A stretch of DNA of 6,309 nt from Planctomycetota bacterium (GCA_025355035.1 JANXLS010000295.1:1-6309), one strand, 5' to 3'. Numbered from the stretch's first letter, positions 1 to 6,309 are shown. Numbers and translations: made by a program. The notes: generated from the letters alone by a model not told the origin.

Positions 1-523
1 CCGTTTGAACTGCGGATTACTATTGATTGATCAACGCAGATGAACACCGTGAAATATCTGCGACCCTCCGCGTTCATCTGCGCGCTTTCACACGTCGACC
101 GGCCCAAAATTAACGTTTTCGCCCCTCCCCCATCCTAATGAAGTCAGTCTCCATAACCGTTCCATAAATTGCACATGTGTGCACAACATCATAAACCTTC
201 GCTAGCCCTCATGGACTCTCATATTGCCATTCCAATTCCGTTCCAAAACATGCACATTGTGCGCGTTTTTTTTATTTTCGATATCTTTAGCCATTCATTC
301 AATCCGTTATTCTACATGCACCTCAACCCATTTCTCCTCATAGATCCGCGCATTTCTAACAGGGCGCGGGGCAATAGTTCGACGCTCCTTCCTCTTCTAT
401 ACAACGGATGAAATTTTGACTTTTGACACAGGTGTGCTCAATTCATCTGAATGACGCCAAAATCAAGTACCTCACTCAAGCCGCGCAGCCGCAAATGGGC
501 AGGGCTTTTCCGCGGCGGTGTAC
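1..523. other. Gene-free stretch downstream of dinB
   Basis: I find no convincing gene here. The longest open frame (169-411, plus) would give an 80-residue product with no recognisable motif, an odd hydrophobic and Phe/Pro/His-rich composition and no clear ribosome binding site. The stretch from about 160 to 420 is visibly richer in A and T than the coding DNA to its right. It holds a degenerate inverted/direct repeat at 12-82, a small inverted repeat at 170-183 (TGCACA, 2-nt gap, TGTGCA) and a tandem TTTTGAC pair at 414-427. No strong hairpin followed by a U-run, which would end the dinB transcript, is apparent just past position 524 on the minus strand. Confidence 0.6.
12..82. repeat. Degenerate intergenic repeat with 11-bp inverted arms
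   Basis: CGCAGATGAAC at 35-45 is the exact reverse complement of GTTCATCTGCG at 72-82, with 26 bases between. ATCTGCG also occurs at 56-62, giving a direct repeat with 76-82, and TGCGGAT at 11-17 resembles the same theme. From general familiarity, not a search, GCAGATGAACGC-like stretches are common dispersed intergenic repeats in PVC and other environmental bacteria. The arms could form a stem of about 11 bp with a large loop. The function is unknown. Confidence 0.5.
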
Positions 524-1726
524 TCAGATCGCCGGCGTCCCCGTGTTGTCTGAACGTTTCTCCAACAGCCTTCCGAATGTCACCGCACCATCGCCAAACT
601 TGCCGCGCAATTTGTCGATCGCCACAGCCGCGCGTTCTTTCTTTTGGTTGTCACCATCCGAAAATAGGCTCTGTTGCGCCGCGTTCGCCCGGACGAGATG
701 CGTCGCCGCGACGCCCAACAATCGGACGCCGCGGCCATTCAATTCGACGCGCTCGCGCAACATCGTCCGTACGGCATGATACAGCGGTTCGCCGAGGTCC
801 GTCGGTTCCTCGAACATCGAAGCGCGTGAGATGCGCGTGAAATCGGCGAACTTCACCTTCAGCGTCACGCCGCCACACTTCAATTCCGCAGCACGTAAAC
901 GGCTCGAAACTTCATCGCAAAACGCGAACAGTTCGCGTTCCATCGCGTCGATGTCGTACAAATCTTTCGCAAACGTATTTTCCCGCCCGAGCGATTTTGA
1001 AATCCCGCCGCATTCGACTTCGCCCGAATCAATCCCTTGAGCCAGCGACAGCAGTCGCGTCGCATTCTCGCGACCCATCCGACGAGACAGCCATTCCTCA
1101 TCGAGTGCCAAAAGGTCGGCGATCTTCACGATGCCAAGTTCCGCCAACCGGTCCCCGGTCTTCGCCCCGACGCCCCATAAACGCGAAACCGGAAGCGGAT
1201 TCAACACCGCCGCGGCATGTTCGCGCCCGGGCGGAATAACGACAAAGCCGTTCGGCTTTTTCAAATCACTTGCGACTTTGGCGAGGAATTTATTTTCAGC
1301 AACTCCGACCGAAGCGACCAAACCTGTTTCTGAAAGAATGTCGTGCTTGATCCGGCGACCGATCGTCTCAGCACTTCCGAAAAGCTTGATCGATCCAAGA
1401 ACATCCAGATACGCTTCATCCAACGAAACCGATTGAATCTGATCGGTATAGCGTTCAAAAACCGCGTGAACCTCATGGGATTTCTCAGCGTACCGATCCA
1501 TGCGCGGGACACGCCAAATCGCGTTGGGACACAGCCGCGCCGCCTGAGAACTCGGCATCGCCGACTTCACCCCAAATGCGCGCGCCTCATAACTCGCCGT
1601 GCAAACCACGCCGCGCGAATCCGGCCGCCCGCCCACAATCAACGGCTTCCCCTTCAATTCCGGAAAGTCCAGAATCTCCACCGCCGCATAAAACTGATCG
1701 AGATCAACATGAATGATCGATGGCAT
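524..1726 (-). CDS. dinB: DNA polymerase IV (Y-family translesion polymerase)
   Basis: A 400-residue error-prone DNA polymerase that copies past damaged bases, acting in the cytoplasm with the sliding clamp. Visible family marks are the N-terminal HVDLDQFYAAVE (metal ligand Asp8, likely steric-gate Tyr13, which is Phe in E. coli Pol IV), SLDEAYLD with catalytic Asp103-Glu104, the SVGVAENKFLAKVASD block (139-154), a helix-hairpin-helix thumb segment (LWGVGAKTGDRLAELGI, 183-199), and a little-finger domain from about 240. QQSLF at 351-355 fits the beta-clamp-binding motif and lies before the final helix, as in many DinB proteins. The length is normal. The start is ATG at 1724-1726 because the family N-terminus begins there. 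The frame stays open upstream to 1981, but that part overlaps the sulfatase gene antiparallel-free in another frame and has no family resemblance. There is no strong Shine-Dalgarno sequence. It lies 76 bases behind the sulfatase gene and could share its transcript. Confidence 0.96.
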   Translation of the reverse strand: MPSIIHVDLDQFYAAVEILDFPELKGKPLIVGGRPDSRGVVCTASYEARAFGVKSAMPSSQAARLCPNAIWRVPRMDRYAEKSHEVHAVFERYTDQIQSVSLDEAYLDVLGSIKLFGSAETIGRRIKHDILSETGLVASVGVAENKFLAKVASDLKKPNGFVVIPPGREHAAAVLNPLPVSRLWGVGAKTGDRLAELGIVKIADLLALDEEWLSRRMGRENATRLLSLAQGIDSGEVECGGISKSLGRENTFAKDLYDIDAMERELFAFCDEVSSRLRAAELKCGGVTLKVKFADFTRISRASMFEEPTDLGEPLYHAVRTMLRERVELNGRGVRLLGVAATHLVRANAAQQSLFSDGDNQKKERAAVAIDKLRGKFGDGAVTFGRLLEKRSDNTGTPAI

Positions 1727-1744
1727 AAGTTCTGATTTTACTCT

Positions 1745-1765
1745 CGCAAAGAGGCAAAGTCGCAA
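1745..1765. repeat. Short degenerate tandem repeat, 8-bp period
   Basis: CGCAAAGA (1745-1752), GGCAAAGT (1753-1760) and CGCAA (1761-1765) form about 2.6 imperfect copies of an 8-base unit in the sulfatase-dinB gap, 18 bases upstream of the dinB start. CGCAAAGA-type runs are, from general familiarity, a recurring intergenic repeat in environmental bacterial genomes. The copy here is short, so chance is possible. On the minus strand it falls in the likely dinB leader. Confidence 0.4.
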
Positions 1766-1802
1766 TCCGGTTCGATTGCCCTTTAGAAATCCTCCGACGC
1801 AT

Positions 1803-3122
1803 TTACTGTTTCTTGATTTGTGCCAGGATTTCCGAGAGTCGTTTGCGTGCGATTTGTGATTCCGCAGTTTCCAAATCCTGCGAAATGAGAATCTCGCGCA
1901 TCGGCGATCCGCTGATGTCATACAGTTCGCCATTCTCTCGCAACTTGTACTTCTCACCGCGCACAAACCACTTGTCTGCAATCTGCGAAAAAACCCATTC
2001 GCGTGACATGCCCTGTTGTCCGCGCAACAGATGCGCGAAGCTCACCCCGTCGATCGTGTTCTCACGATGCTCGCCATCGAATTGCGGCACAGGCACTCCA
2101 ACGAAGTCTAAAATCGTCGGATAAAAATCGGTGAAGTCGACCAACTCTTTCAGTACTTGCCCCGGCACAATTCGCCCCGGCATCGATGTCAACAGTGGCA
2201 CCCAGCTCCCGCGATCGCCCGTCTGCCCTTTTTGCCCCGGCACGACATGCCCGTTGAATTTCGCATGGAGACGAAAATCCAATCCATTGTCGCCTGCAAA
2301 AATAACCAACGTATTCTCCCGCAGTCCAAGCTCCTCAAGCTTCTTCATCAATTGGCCGACTTCGTTGTCGCAATACTCGACCATGAATTTAAAATTTTCC
2401 TGCCCGTCCTTTTCACCGGCTTTCGGATTCAACGGAGTCGGCATGAACGGCGCGTGGACCAGCCCCATCGGATAGTACAGAAAAAACGGTTTCGGATTCG
2501 CGCGGCGCTGTTCCAAATAATGCAGAACCCACGCCTGATAAATATCCGGACCGTATCGTCCCGGCTTGGGCTTGTCGTAATAAATATAGGCGTGACGAAA
2601 GCAACGCTGAACGTCGAAACCACACGCTTGAATGTGCGGAGAGAACACGTAATCGTTGCTTTCCTCGTCGTACTTATCGTTCTTTTTTTGCTCGAAATTA
2701 TTCCAGCCGAGATGCCATTTGCCCGCAATCGCCGTGTCGTAACCGGCGTCCTTTAGGGCCATCGCCAGCGTCGGATGTCGATACCAATCCAGTTCCTTCA
2801 CCGCGCCGCTGCGCCCGGCGATGTCGATGAATCCCGTTCGAAAATTATATTTTCCAGTGAGCAGTTGCGCGCGACTGGGTGAACACACCGGCGTCGCAAA
2901 ACACGTCGCGAATTGAATGCCGCTCCGTGCCAGCGCATCGATGTTCGGCGTCTTGTACGACGACCCGCCATAACAATTCAAACATTCAATGCCCAGATCG
3001 TCAGCGAGAACAAACAGAATGTTGGGACGAACGGGTGCTGGCTCGCCTGCAATGCATTTGATTTGAGCGCACACCATTGCCGCAGTCCACAGGAGCGCAG
3101 AAAGTCTCAGATCGTTTTTCAT
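1803..3122 (-). CDS. Secreted formylglycine-dependent sulfatase
   Basis: A 439-residue alkaline-phosphatase-superfamily sulfatase that probably hydrolyses sulfate esters, perhaps on polysaccharides; the substrate cannot be read from sequence. Residues 1-26 look like a signal peptide: Lys/Arg near the start, a hydrophobic stretch, and possible signal peptidase I sites after Ala19 (VCA) or Gly26. The mature N-terminus has RPNILFVLADDLG with metal ligands Asp41-Asp42. CSPSR at 80-84 is the sulfatase signature, in which Cys80 is converted to formylglycine by a maturase not in this window. GKWHLG (134-139) and AGDNG (276-280, Asp278-Asn279) supply further active-site and calcium ligands, and KGQTGDRGSWVP (298-309) matches the usual Lys/Arg segment. 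All key residues are present and the length is normal. The ATG at 3120-3122 lies six bases after the cytochrome gene, and a GAGAG just upstream may serve as ribosome binding site. Tight spacing implies co-transcription. Confidence 0.95.
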   Translation of the reverse strand: MKNDLRLSALLWTAAMVCAQIKCIAGEPAPVRPNILFVLADDLGIECLNCYGGSSYKTPNIDALARSGIQFATCFATPVCSPSRAQLLTGKYNFRTGFIDIAGRSGAVKELDWYRHPTLAMALKDAGYDTAIAGKWHLGWNNFEQKKNDKYDEESNDYVFSPHIQACGFDVQRCFRHAYIYYDKPKPGRYGPDIYQAWVLHYLEQRRANPKPFFLYYPMGLVHAPFMPTPLNPKAGEKDGQENFKFMVEYCDNEVGQLMKKLEELGLRENTLVIFAGDNGLDFRLHAKFNGHVVPGQKGQTGDRGSWVPLLTSMPGRIVPGQVLKELVDFTDFYPTILDFVGVPVPQFDGEHRENTIDGVSFAHLLRGQQGMSREWVFSQIADKWFVRGEKYKLRENGELYDISGSPMREILISQDLETAESQIARKRLSEILAQIKKQ

Positions 3123-3128
3123 CGTCTC

Positions 3129-4463
3129 TCATTTCAACGTCGACAAATATTCCACCAAATGTCGGATCTCGAATTTTGTCAACACATTGGTCAGTGGCGG
3201 CATCGTCGATTCTTCCTGATTCTTCCGAGTCTTGATCTCGCTCTTCAAAATCTCGACGAGTTTCCCCTCGCCGGGCATCACCGCGATTTTCGTTTCATCT
3301 TCGCTCTTCAAGATTCCACTGACCATCTTTCCGTCCGATGTTCGGATCGCGACGGACTCAAACCCCTTCGCAATCTTCGCACTGGGATCGACGATGGATT
3401 CGAGCAGATAGTCACGCTTTTCGCGTGTGGCAACCCCGCGCAATTCCGGCCCGACATCCCCGCCCTTCCCGTCAACCTTGTGGCAACGCGTGCACTGCGC
3501 GCTCGCGCTCTCGAAAAATATCTTCCGCCCCGCTTCCGCATCCCCACCCAGTAACGCGGCTTTGTAATCGGAAAGTTGCACCGATTTGTGTTCTGCGCGT
3601 GGCAACGACGCGTTGTATTTCGCCAGCAGTTCCTTGACCAACTTGCTCTCGCTTTTCTGAGCGGCTTCGATCAGATCCAATTCAATCTCCGGCGCAACTT
3701 TTCCGCCCAACAACACGTCCATCCACGTCTCAATCAGCGCATCCGAATCCGCCGTTTTCATTCCCGCCAAGACGCTGAACGCGTTCTGCTTTTCACCGAT
3801 TGAAGCCTTCCCGTCCGCCAGAACCTTCTTAAGAGCCGCCACAGCGTCCGCCGGATTTAACTTCGCCATCAGAGCGCTCGCGGCTTTCTTTAGAGTCGCG
3901 TCCTTTCCATTCATCGACTGACGAACATTGTCGTGAATTTTTTCGGCTTTCAATTCGTACAGTGCGTTCAACACAGCGGCCCGAACTTCCCCGCTCCGTT
4001 TCGAGTCGTCGAAAACGCTTTGCAAAGTCGGGATCGCGTCAGCGATATGAAGCTTGCCGGCAGCTTGAGCAGTCACTGTCGGAATTTCATTCCCACCCGA
4101 ATTATTAAGCAGAATAGAAACCAACGGCTTGAGCGCCGCCCCGGCAGGTGCCGGATCGCGCCGCCCGAGCGGTCGGACCAGGTTCATGATTTTGTCTCGC
4201 AACGGCGGGTCCGCCCAATCGGCCAGCATAGTGATGGCCTCAACACGCTGCGCAACCGGCGCGTCTTTGCGCCCAGCGAATTCGGCAAGTGCCTTTGCGT
4301 TTTCCGCTCCGCCCAGACGAAAATTCGCATTCAACGCGCGTCGAATCAGGAACGGCGACTGTGCCGATTCCTCCACTTCAGTGTTGCCGATCGGCATCTG
4401 CTTGGTTCCATCCGGCAATTGCCATCCCACGGCAAGATTATCATTCCGTTCGACTTCCAGCAT
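3129..4463 (-). CDS. C-terminal part of PVC-type cytochrome: end of PA14, HEAT repeats, heme-binding CxxCH domain
   Basis: A 444-residue frame in phase with the frame upstream and separated from it only by one TAG. Residues 1-30 (MLEVERNDNLAVGWQLPDG) are the last strands of a PA14 domain, so this is not a natural protein start and there is no signal peptide. Residues about 36-290 are helical HEAT-like repeats. From about 309 follows the c-type cytochrome domain typical of Planctomycetes/Verrucomicrobia: heme motif CTRCH (Cys324, Cys327, His328), ESIVDPSAKIAKGFE (355-369), a SDGKMVSGIL strand (376-385), and STMPPL with likely distal ligand Met421. Such proteins are exported and thought to pass electrons from periplasmic dehydrogenases. 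ATG follows the TAG directly, so reinitiation could make this piece, but without an export signal it would not reach the place where heme is attached. The stop lies six bases before the sulfatase start. Confidence 0.85.
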   Translation of the reverse strand: MLEVERNDNLAVGWQLPDGTKQMPIGNTEVEESAQSPFLIRRALNANFRLGGAENAKALAEFAGRKDAPVAQRVEAITMLADWADPPLRDKIMNLVRPLGRRDPAPAGAALKPLVSILLNNSGGNEIPTVTAQAAGKLHIADAIPTLQSVFDDSKRSGEVRAAVLNALYELKAEKIHDNVRQSMNGKDATLKKAASALMAKLNPADAVAALKKVLADGKASIGEKQNAFSVLAGMKTADSDALIETWMDVLLGGKVAPEIELDLIEAAQKSESKLVKELLAKYNASLPRAEHKSVQLSDYKAALLGGDAEAGRKIFFESASAQCTRCHKVDGKGGDVGPELRGVATREKRDYLLESIVDPSAKIAKGFESVAIRTSDGKMVSGILKSEDETKIAVMPGEGKLVEILKSEIKTRKNQEESTMPPLTNVLTKFEIRHLVEYLSTLK

Positions 4464-4466
4464 CTA
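4464..4466 (-). other. In-frame TAG stop interrupting the PA14 domain
   Basis: The minus strand reads AAG AGA TAC TAC ATC GAA, then GCG TAG ATG CTG GAA. Residues before the stop (GKRYYIEA) and after it (MLEVERNDNLAVGWQ) are consecutive parts of a PA14 beta-strand pair, which in relatives runs as YYIEAL followed by a short loop and LAVGWQ. One T-to-A change from TTG (Leu) would explain the stop. The frame is unchanged across it. Confidence 0.85.
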
Positions 4467-6071
4467 CGCTTCGATGTAGTATCTCTTCCCGGCCTGCAAC
4501 GTTTGCGGTGACGATTGTTGGTTCGGATACTTGTACCATTCGCGCGGCTTGCACCACTGGGGCGCATGTGTTTCAGCAATCCGCTTTTTATTTCCGGGAT
4601 TCTCATCGCTGCTCAAAAATAATTCGCCCCAATCGTCCACTGCGATCCAAAACGAATAGAGCCCCGTGACAGATGGCGTCAAAATTCCGCTGACGCGCGC
4701 GCCATAATGATCGGCGCGATCGTTCGGCGTTTCGAACACGCCGTAGGTTTCTTCCTTGTCGGGCTTTGCTGTTTTAAACTTTGCACTCTCGATGAAGTCC
4801 TTGTAGGCCCGCTCTTGAACGTTTTCCCAGAACTCCGCCTTGAACGAAAATCCGCTTGGCTTTTTTTCCTTCTCCTTCCTTTCGTTCGGGACCGAAGTCA
4901 AAGCGGCGAGATCCGAAAACGCTCCGGCAATCGGAACATCATTTATCGCGCGCGCGGCTTCGAGAACCAATTGCGGATTTTTGTCTTTCAAAAACAATGC
5001 AATGCGCGGATCTTCCATGCGGCGCAAAACCAGCAACACCGCCATACGAACAGCGTCCGACGTGTCCGTGCTCTTTGCCAAAACGAGCTCCGGATATTTC
5101 GCGGCAATCGCGTAGAGCGCCATCACACCTGCGTGTCGTACAAATGCGTCCGTATCTGCATTCTGGGCAAGCATGGCGCACAGCGGGCTAACGGCGTCAG
5201 AATTACCCAGCTTTCCCAACGCATACGCAGCAAAAAACCGAACGCGTAGATTGTCGTGTTTCAACAAGGTGATGAAGGAATCCTGCCCCTTCGCCAGCCG
5301 CCCATCGCCCACGATTTTCGCGGCTTGCGCTACGACTTCAGCATCGGTGTCGCTTGCGAGCGGCAACAATTCTTCGAGCGTTTTTTCGTCCCAGGGCTTC
5401 GCTAGATTCGTGTCGCGCTCCGGGCCCGTCATTCCCGCAAAAGCGATTTCGCGCGCGATTTGTCCGAGCCCCCAAATTGCATGAAGACGCGCGAGTTGAT
5501 TTTGGCTTTTCAGCGTACGGACGAACAAGGGCACCGTTGCCGCGCCTTTTTCAGCCAGAGCGAATTGAGCTGCTTGTCGTACGCGAAGATCGCGATGTTC
5601 CAGCAAGTTCGCCAGTTCGTTGTTGGAATGTTTTTCGATGCCATTGAGGATCAGATTCTTCGTTTCAAGCGCAGCCGGATCGTCTTTCATCTTGGGATCA
5701 GCGATGCGGTAGATGCGCCCTTTTCCCGTCTTTTGAATTCCGGAAACCCACACCGATGCGTACGCTGCGCCATCCACTCCAAAGACCATATCGGTCGCTT
5801 GGTTTTTCCAGAAAAACTCTTTATCTTTGTCCTCAACATATTCGAATCCCGCGCCTTTGGCTTTTACCGAGAACGAAAAAACGCCACCGTTGCCCTTGTA
5901 ATCGCAATAGAAAAAATGATTTTCATAGCGGTCGGGCAATTGCCCCGTCCCGGGATAGTAAGCGACACCGGAAGGACCTTGGCCGAGCTGCTTGATTGGC
6001 GGAACAATGAATGCGGGCTGACCGTCGTGCTGCTCGAACCACATTTTTTCTGACGTCCATGTGCCGAGCAC
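4464..6071 (-). CDS. N-terminal part of PVC-type cytochrome: beta-propeller tail, HEAT repeats, start of PA14
   Basis: A 535-residue frame counted from a GTG at 6069-6071. This start is only nominal, because family-like sequence continues upstream to about 6119 (DSGWRGGYQFITQPN) before a TGA. Residues 1-125 match the last blades of the propeller found at the front of PVC membrane-bound dehydrogenase/cytochrome proteins: DGQPAFIVPPI, GPSGVAYYPGTG, the HFFYCDYKG segment, ATDMVFGVDGAAYASVWVSG and GKGRIYRIADP. Residues about 150-380 are HEAT repeats, for example HRDLRVRQAAQFALAEKG and HDNLRVRFFAAYALGKLG. A charged linker (NERKEKEKK, 397-404) leads to a PA14 domain (about 408 to the end) containing VSGILTPSVTGLYSFWIAVDD, cut by TAG after YYIEA. 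No signal peptide is present, so the front of the gene is missing. It is read with the following frame as one damaged gene. Confidence 0.8.
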   Translation of the reverse strand: MLGTWTSEKMWFEQHDGQPAFIVPPIKQLGQGPSGVAYYPGTGQLPDRYENHFFYCDYKGNGGVFSFSVKAKGAGFEYVEDKDKEFFWKNQATDMVFGVDGAAYASVWVSGIQKTGKGRIYRIADPKMKDDPAALETKNLILNGIEKHSNNELANLLEHRDLRVRQAAQFALAEKGAATVPLFVRTLKSQNQLARLHAIWGLGQIAREIAFAGMTGPERDTNLAKPWDEKTLEELLPLASDTDAEVVAQAAKIVGDGRLAKGQDSFITLLKHDNLRVRFFAAYALGKLGNSDAVSPLCAMLAQNADTDAFVRHAGVMALYAIAAKYPELVLAKSTDTSDAVRMAVLLVLRRMEDPRIALFLKDKNPQLVLEAARAINDVPIAGAFSDLAALTSVPNERKEKEKKPSGFSFKAEFWENVQERAYKDFIESAKFKTAKPDKEETYGVFETPNDRADHYGARVSGILTPSVTGLYSFWIAVDDWGELFLSSDENPGNKKRIAETHAPQWCKPREWYKYPNQQSSPQTLQAGKRYYIEA

Positions 6072-6122
6072 GTTCGGTTGAGTGATGAATTGATAACCGC
6101 CGCGCCACCCGCTGTCGCATCA

Positions 6123-6257
6123 CGGGAGAATCGTCTGGAATTTGCGTGGCATTCAATTGACAAACCCGGCGTTGCGATCTGGCCACACGCAACTCATAAT
6201 GCGATCATTGCGGCCCGCCATGGCCACGACCATTTTTTCTATACGGAGCTCCAATGA
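6123..6257 (+). CDS. C-terminal end of an unrecognised gene (5' end missing or unclear)
   Basis: From about 6123 the plus strand reads protein-like in one frame, beginning RENRLEFAWHSIDKPGVAIW and ending HDHFFYTELQ before TGA at 6255-6257. The stretch is rich in His and aromatic residues. The frame stays open back to 6054, but that part is antisense to the conserved cytochrome-gene segment and has only TTG codons as possible starts, so the real beginning is probably absent. I do not recognise the family. Support for it being a gene is its amino-acid make-up, the lack of a plausible minus-strand product, and the ATGA overlap with the next frame. The boundaries are uncertain. Confidence 0.35.
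   Translation, partial: RENRLEFAWHSIDKPGVAIWPHATHNAIIAARHGHDHFFYTELQ
6245..6248 (+). promoter_or_regulatory. Likely ribosome binding site of the right-edge plus-strand gene
   Basis: GGAG sits five bases before the ATG at 6254. It supports that ATG as a genuine start and the plus strand as the coding strand at the right edge. Confidence 0.45.
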
Positions 6258-6309
6258 CCCGCTTTGTTGAATTCTCCGGTGGCGATGTTGATGCCTATCT
6301 CGCCGAACA
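6254..6309 (+). CDS. N-terminal start of an unrecognised gene, cut by the window edge
   Basis: ATG at 6254-6256 opens a frame reading MTRFVEFSGGDVDAYLAE and running off the window. GGAG at 6245-6248 lies five bases before the ATG, a good Shine-Dalgarno spacing, stronger than that of the minus-strand genes here. The ATG overlaps the TGA of the preceding plus frame (ATGA), a common sign of translational coupling in an operon. Eighteen residues are too few to assign a family. The gene points away from the cytochrome/sulfatase/dinB group. Confidence 0.45.
   Translation, partial: MTRFVEFSGGDVDAYLAE

Larger units (their letters stand above)
3129..6119 (-). pseudogene. Whole PVC-type propeller-HEAT-PA14-HEAT-cytochrome c gene, 5'-truncated and split by TAG
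   Basis: The two adjacent minus frames form one gene of about 996 codons, including one internal TAG. The order is propeller tail, HEAT repeats, PA14, more HEAT repeats, then the heme domain with CTRCH. Full-length relatives carry a signal peptide and several hundred more propeller residues before the DSGWR segment; none of the three minus frames of 6120-6309 resembles these. Loss of the export signal plus an internal stop argues for a pseudogene. Intact reading frames on both sides of the TAG, with no other damage over about 3 kb, suggest the damage is recent or is a sequencing/assembly error. Confidence 0.65.

Noticed and set aside
170..183. Small inverted repeat TGCACA/TGTGCA as an operator
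   Set aside because: A 6-bp arm pair is likely by chance in this stretch and no gene start is nearby.
252..277. Possible rho-independent terminator, GCAC-ATT-GTGC then a T-run
   Set aside because: The stem is only four base pairs, three bases lie between stem and T-run, and no plus-strand gene precedes it.
169..411. 80-residue plus-strand open frame left of dinB
   Set aside because: No motif, odd composition, no ribosome binding site and no coding context.
423..452. TTGACA as a -35 promoter box
   Set aside because: No fitting -10 box at 16-18 bases and no plus-strand gene downstream.
1727..1802. LexA/SOS box upstream of dinB
   Set aside because: Neither a CTGT-N8-ACAG nor a GAAC-N4-GTTC pattern is present in the gap.
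1727..1981. Upstream extension of the dinB frame by 85 residues
   Set aside because: It overlaps the end of the sulfatase gene in another frame on the same strand and shows no polymerase resemblance, while the family N-terminus starts at the ATG at 1726.
2157..2756. 199-residue plus-strand open frame
   Set aside because: Antisense shadow of the well-supported sulfatase gene; the translation looks random.
2913..3554. 213-residue plus-strand open frame
   Set aside because: Antisense to the sulfatase start and the heme-domain end, with no recognisable features.
4464..4466. TAG as pyrrolysine or as a genome-wide reassigned codon
   Set aside because: No tRNA or pathway gene is visible, the residue position is not catalytic, and a single TAG gives no support for code change; a nonsense mutation or error is simpler.
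5460..6053. 197-residue plus-strand open frame
   Set aside because: Antisense to the conserved propeller and HEAT region. It shares phase with the frame ending at 6257, but a stop at 6051-6053 separates them.
6120..6309. A frameshift rather than truncation at the cytochrome gene's 5' end
   Set aside because: All three minus frames of this stretch were read and none resembles the propeller sequence expected before DSGWR.

Overview
This looks like chromosomal DNA, or a metagenomic contig, from a member of the Verrucomicrobiota/Planctomycetota (PVC) group. The evidence is a large protein ending in a PVC-type heme-binding CxxCH domain, built from a beta-propeller tail, HEAT repeats and a PA14 domain, sitting six bases from a periplasmic formylglycine sulfatase. 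That pairing is typical of these phyla. The genus cannot be read from the window. I see no RNA gene, CRISPR array, insertion sequence or phage gene.

Layout. Positions 1-523 have no convincing gene and hold a degenerate repeat near 12-82. All the main genes lie on the minus strand and read leftwards from about 6119. First comes the large PVC cytochrome-type protein (6119-3129), then a secreted sulfatase (3122-1803, six bases on), then DNA polymerase IV, dinB (1726-524, 76 bases on). A short 8-bp-period repeat lies in the sulfatase-dinB gap. At the right edge, 6120-6309 looks coding on the plus strand: the end of one unrecognised frame overlaps the start of another by ATGA.

The most unusual part is the cytochrome gene, which appears broken twice. 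Its 5' end is lost: family-like sequence stops abruptly at about 6119, next to an in-frame TGA, and the expected signal peptide and most of the propeller are not on the minus strand of this window. It also carries an in-frame TAG (4464-4466) in the middle of the PA14 domain, followed directly by ATG in the same frame. The sequence on both sides of the TAG joins into a normal PA14 strand.

How the genes may work together. The cytochrome protein and sulfatase would both act outside the cytoplasm, as in the polysaccharide-degrading gene sets common in PVC bacteria. DinB is a cytoplasmic translesion polymerase, and its place behind them is probably incidental. I found no strong case for a new biological system. 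The observations worth following are the TAG split, the head-to-head junction near 6120, and the dispersed-repeat remnants.
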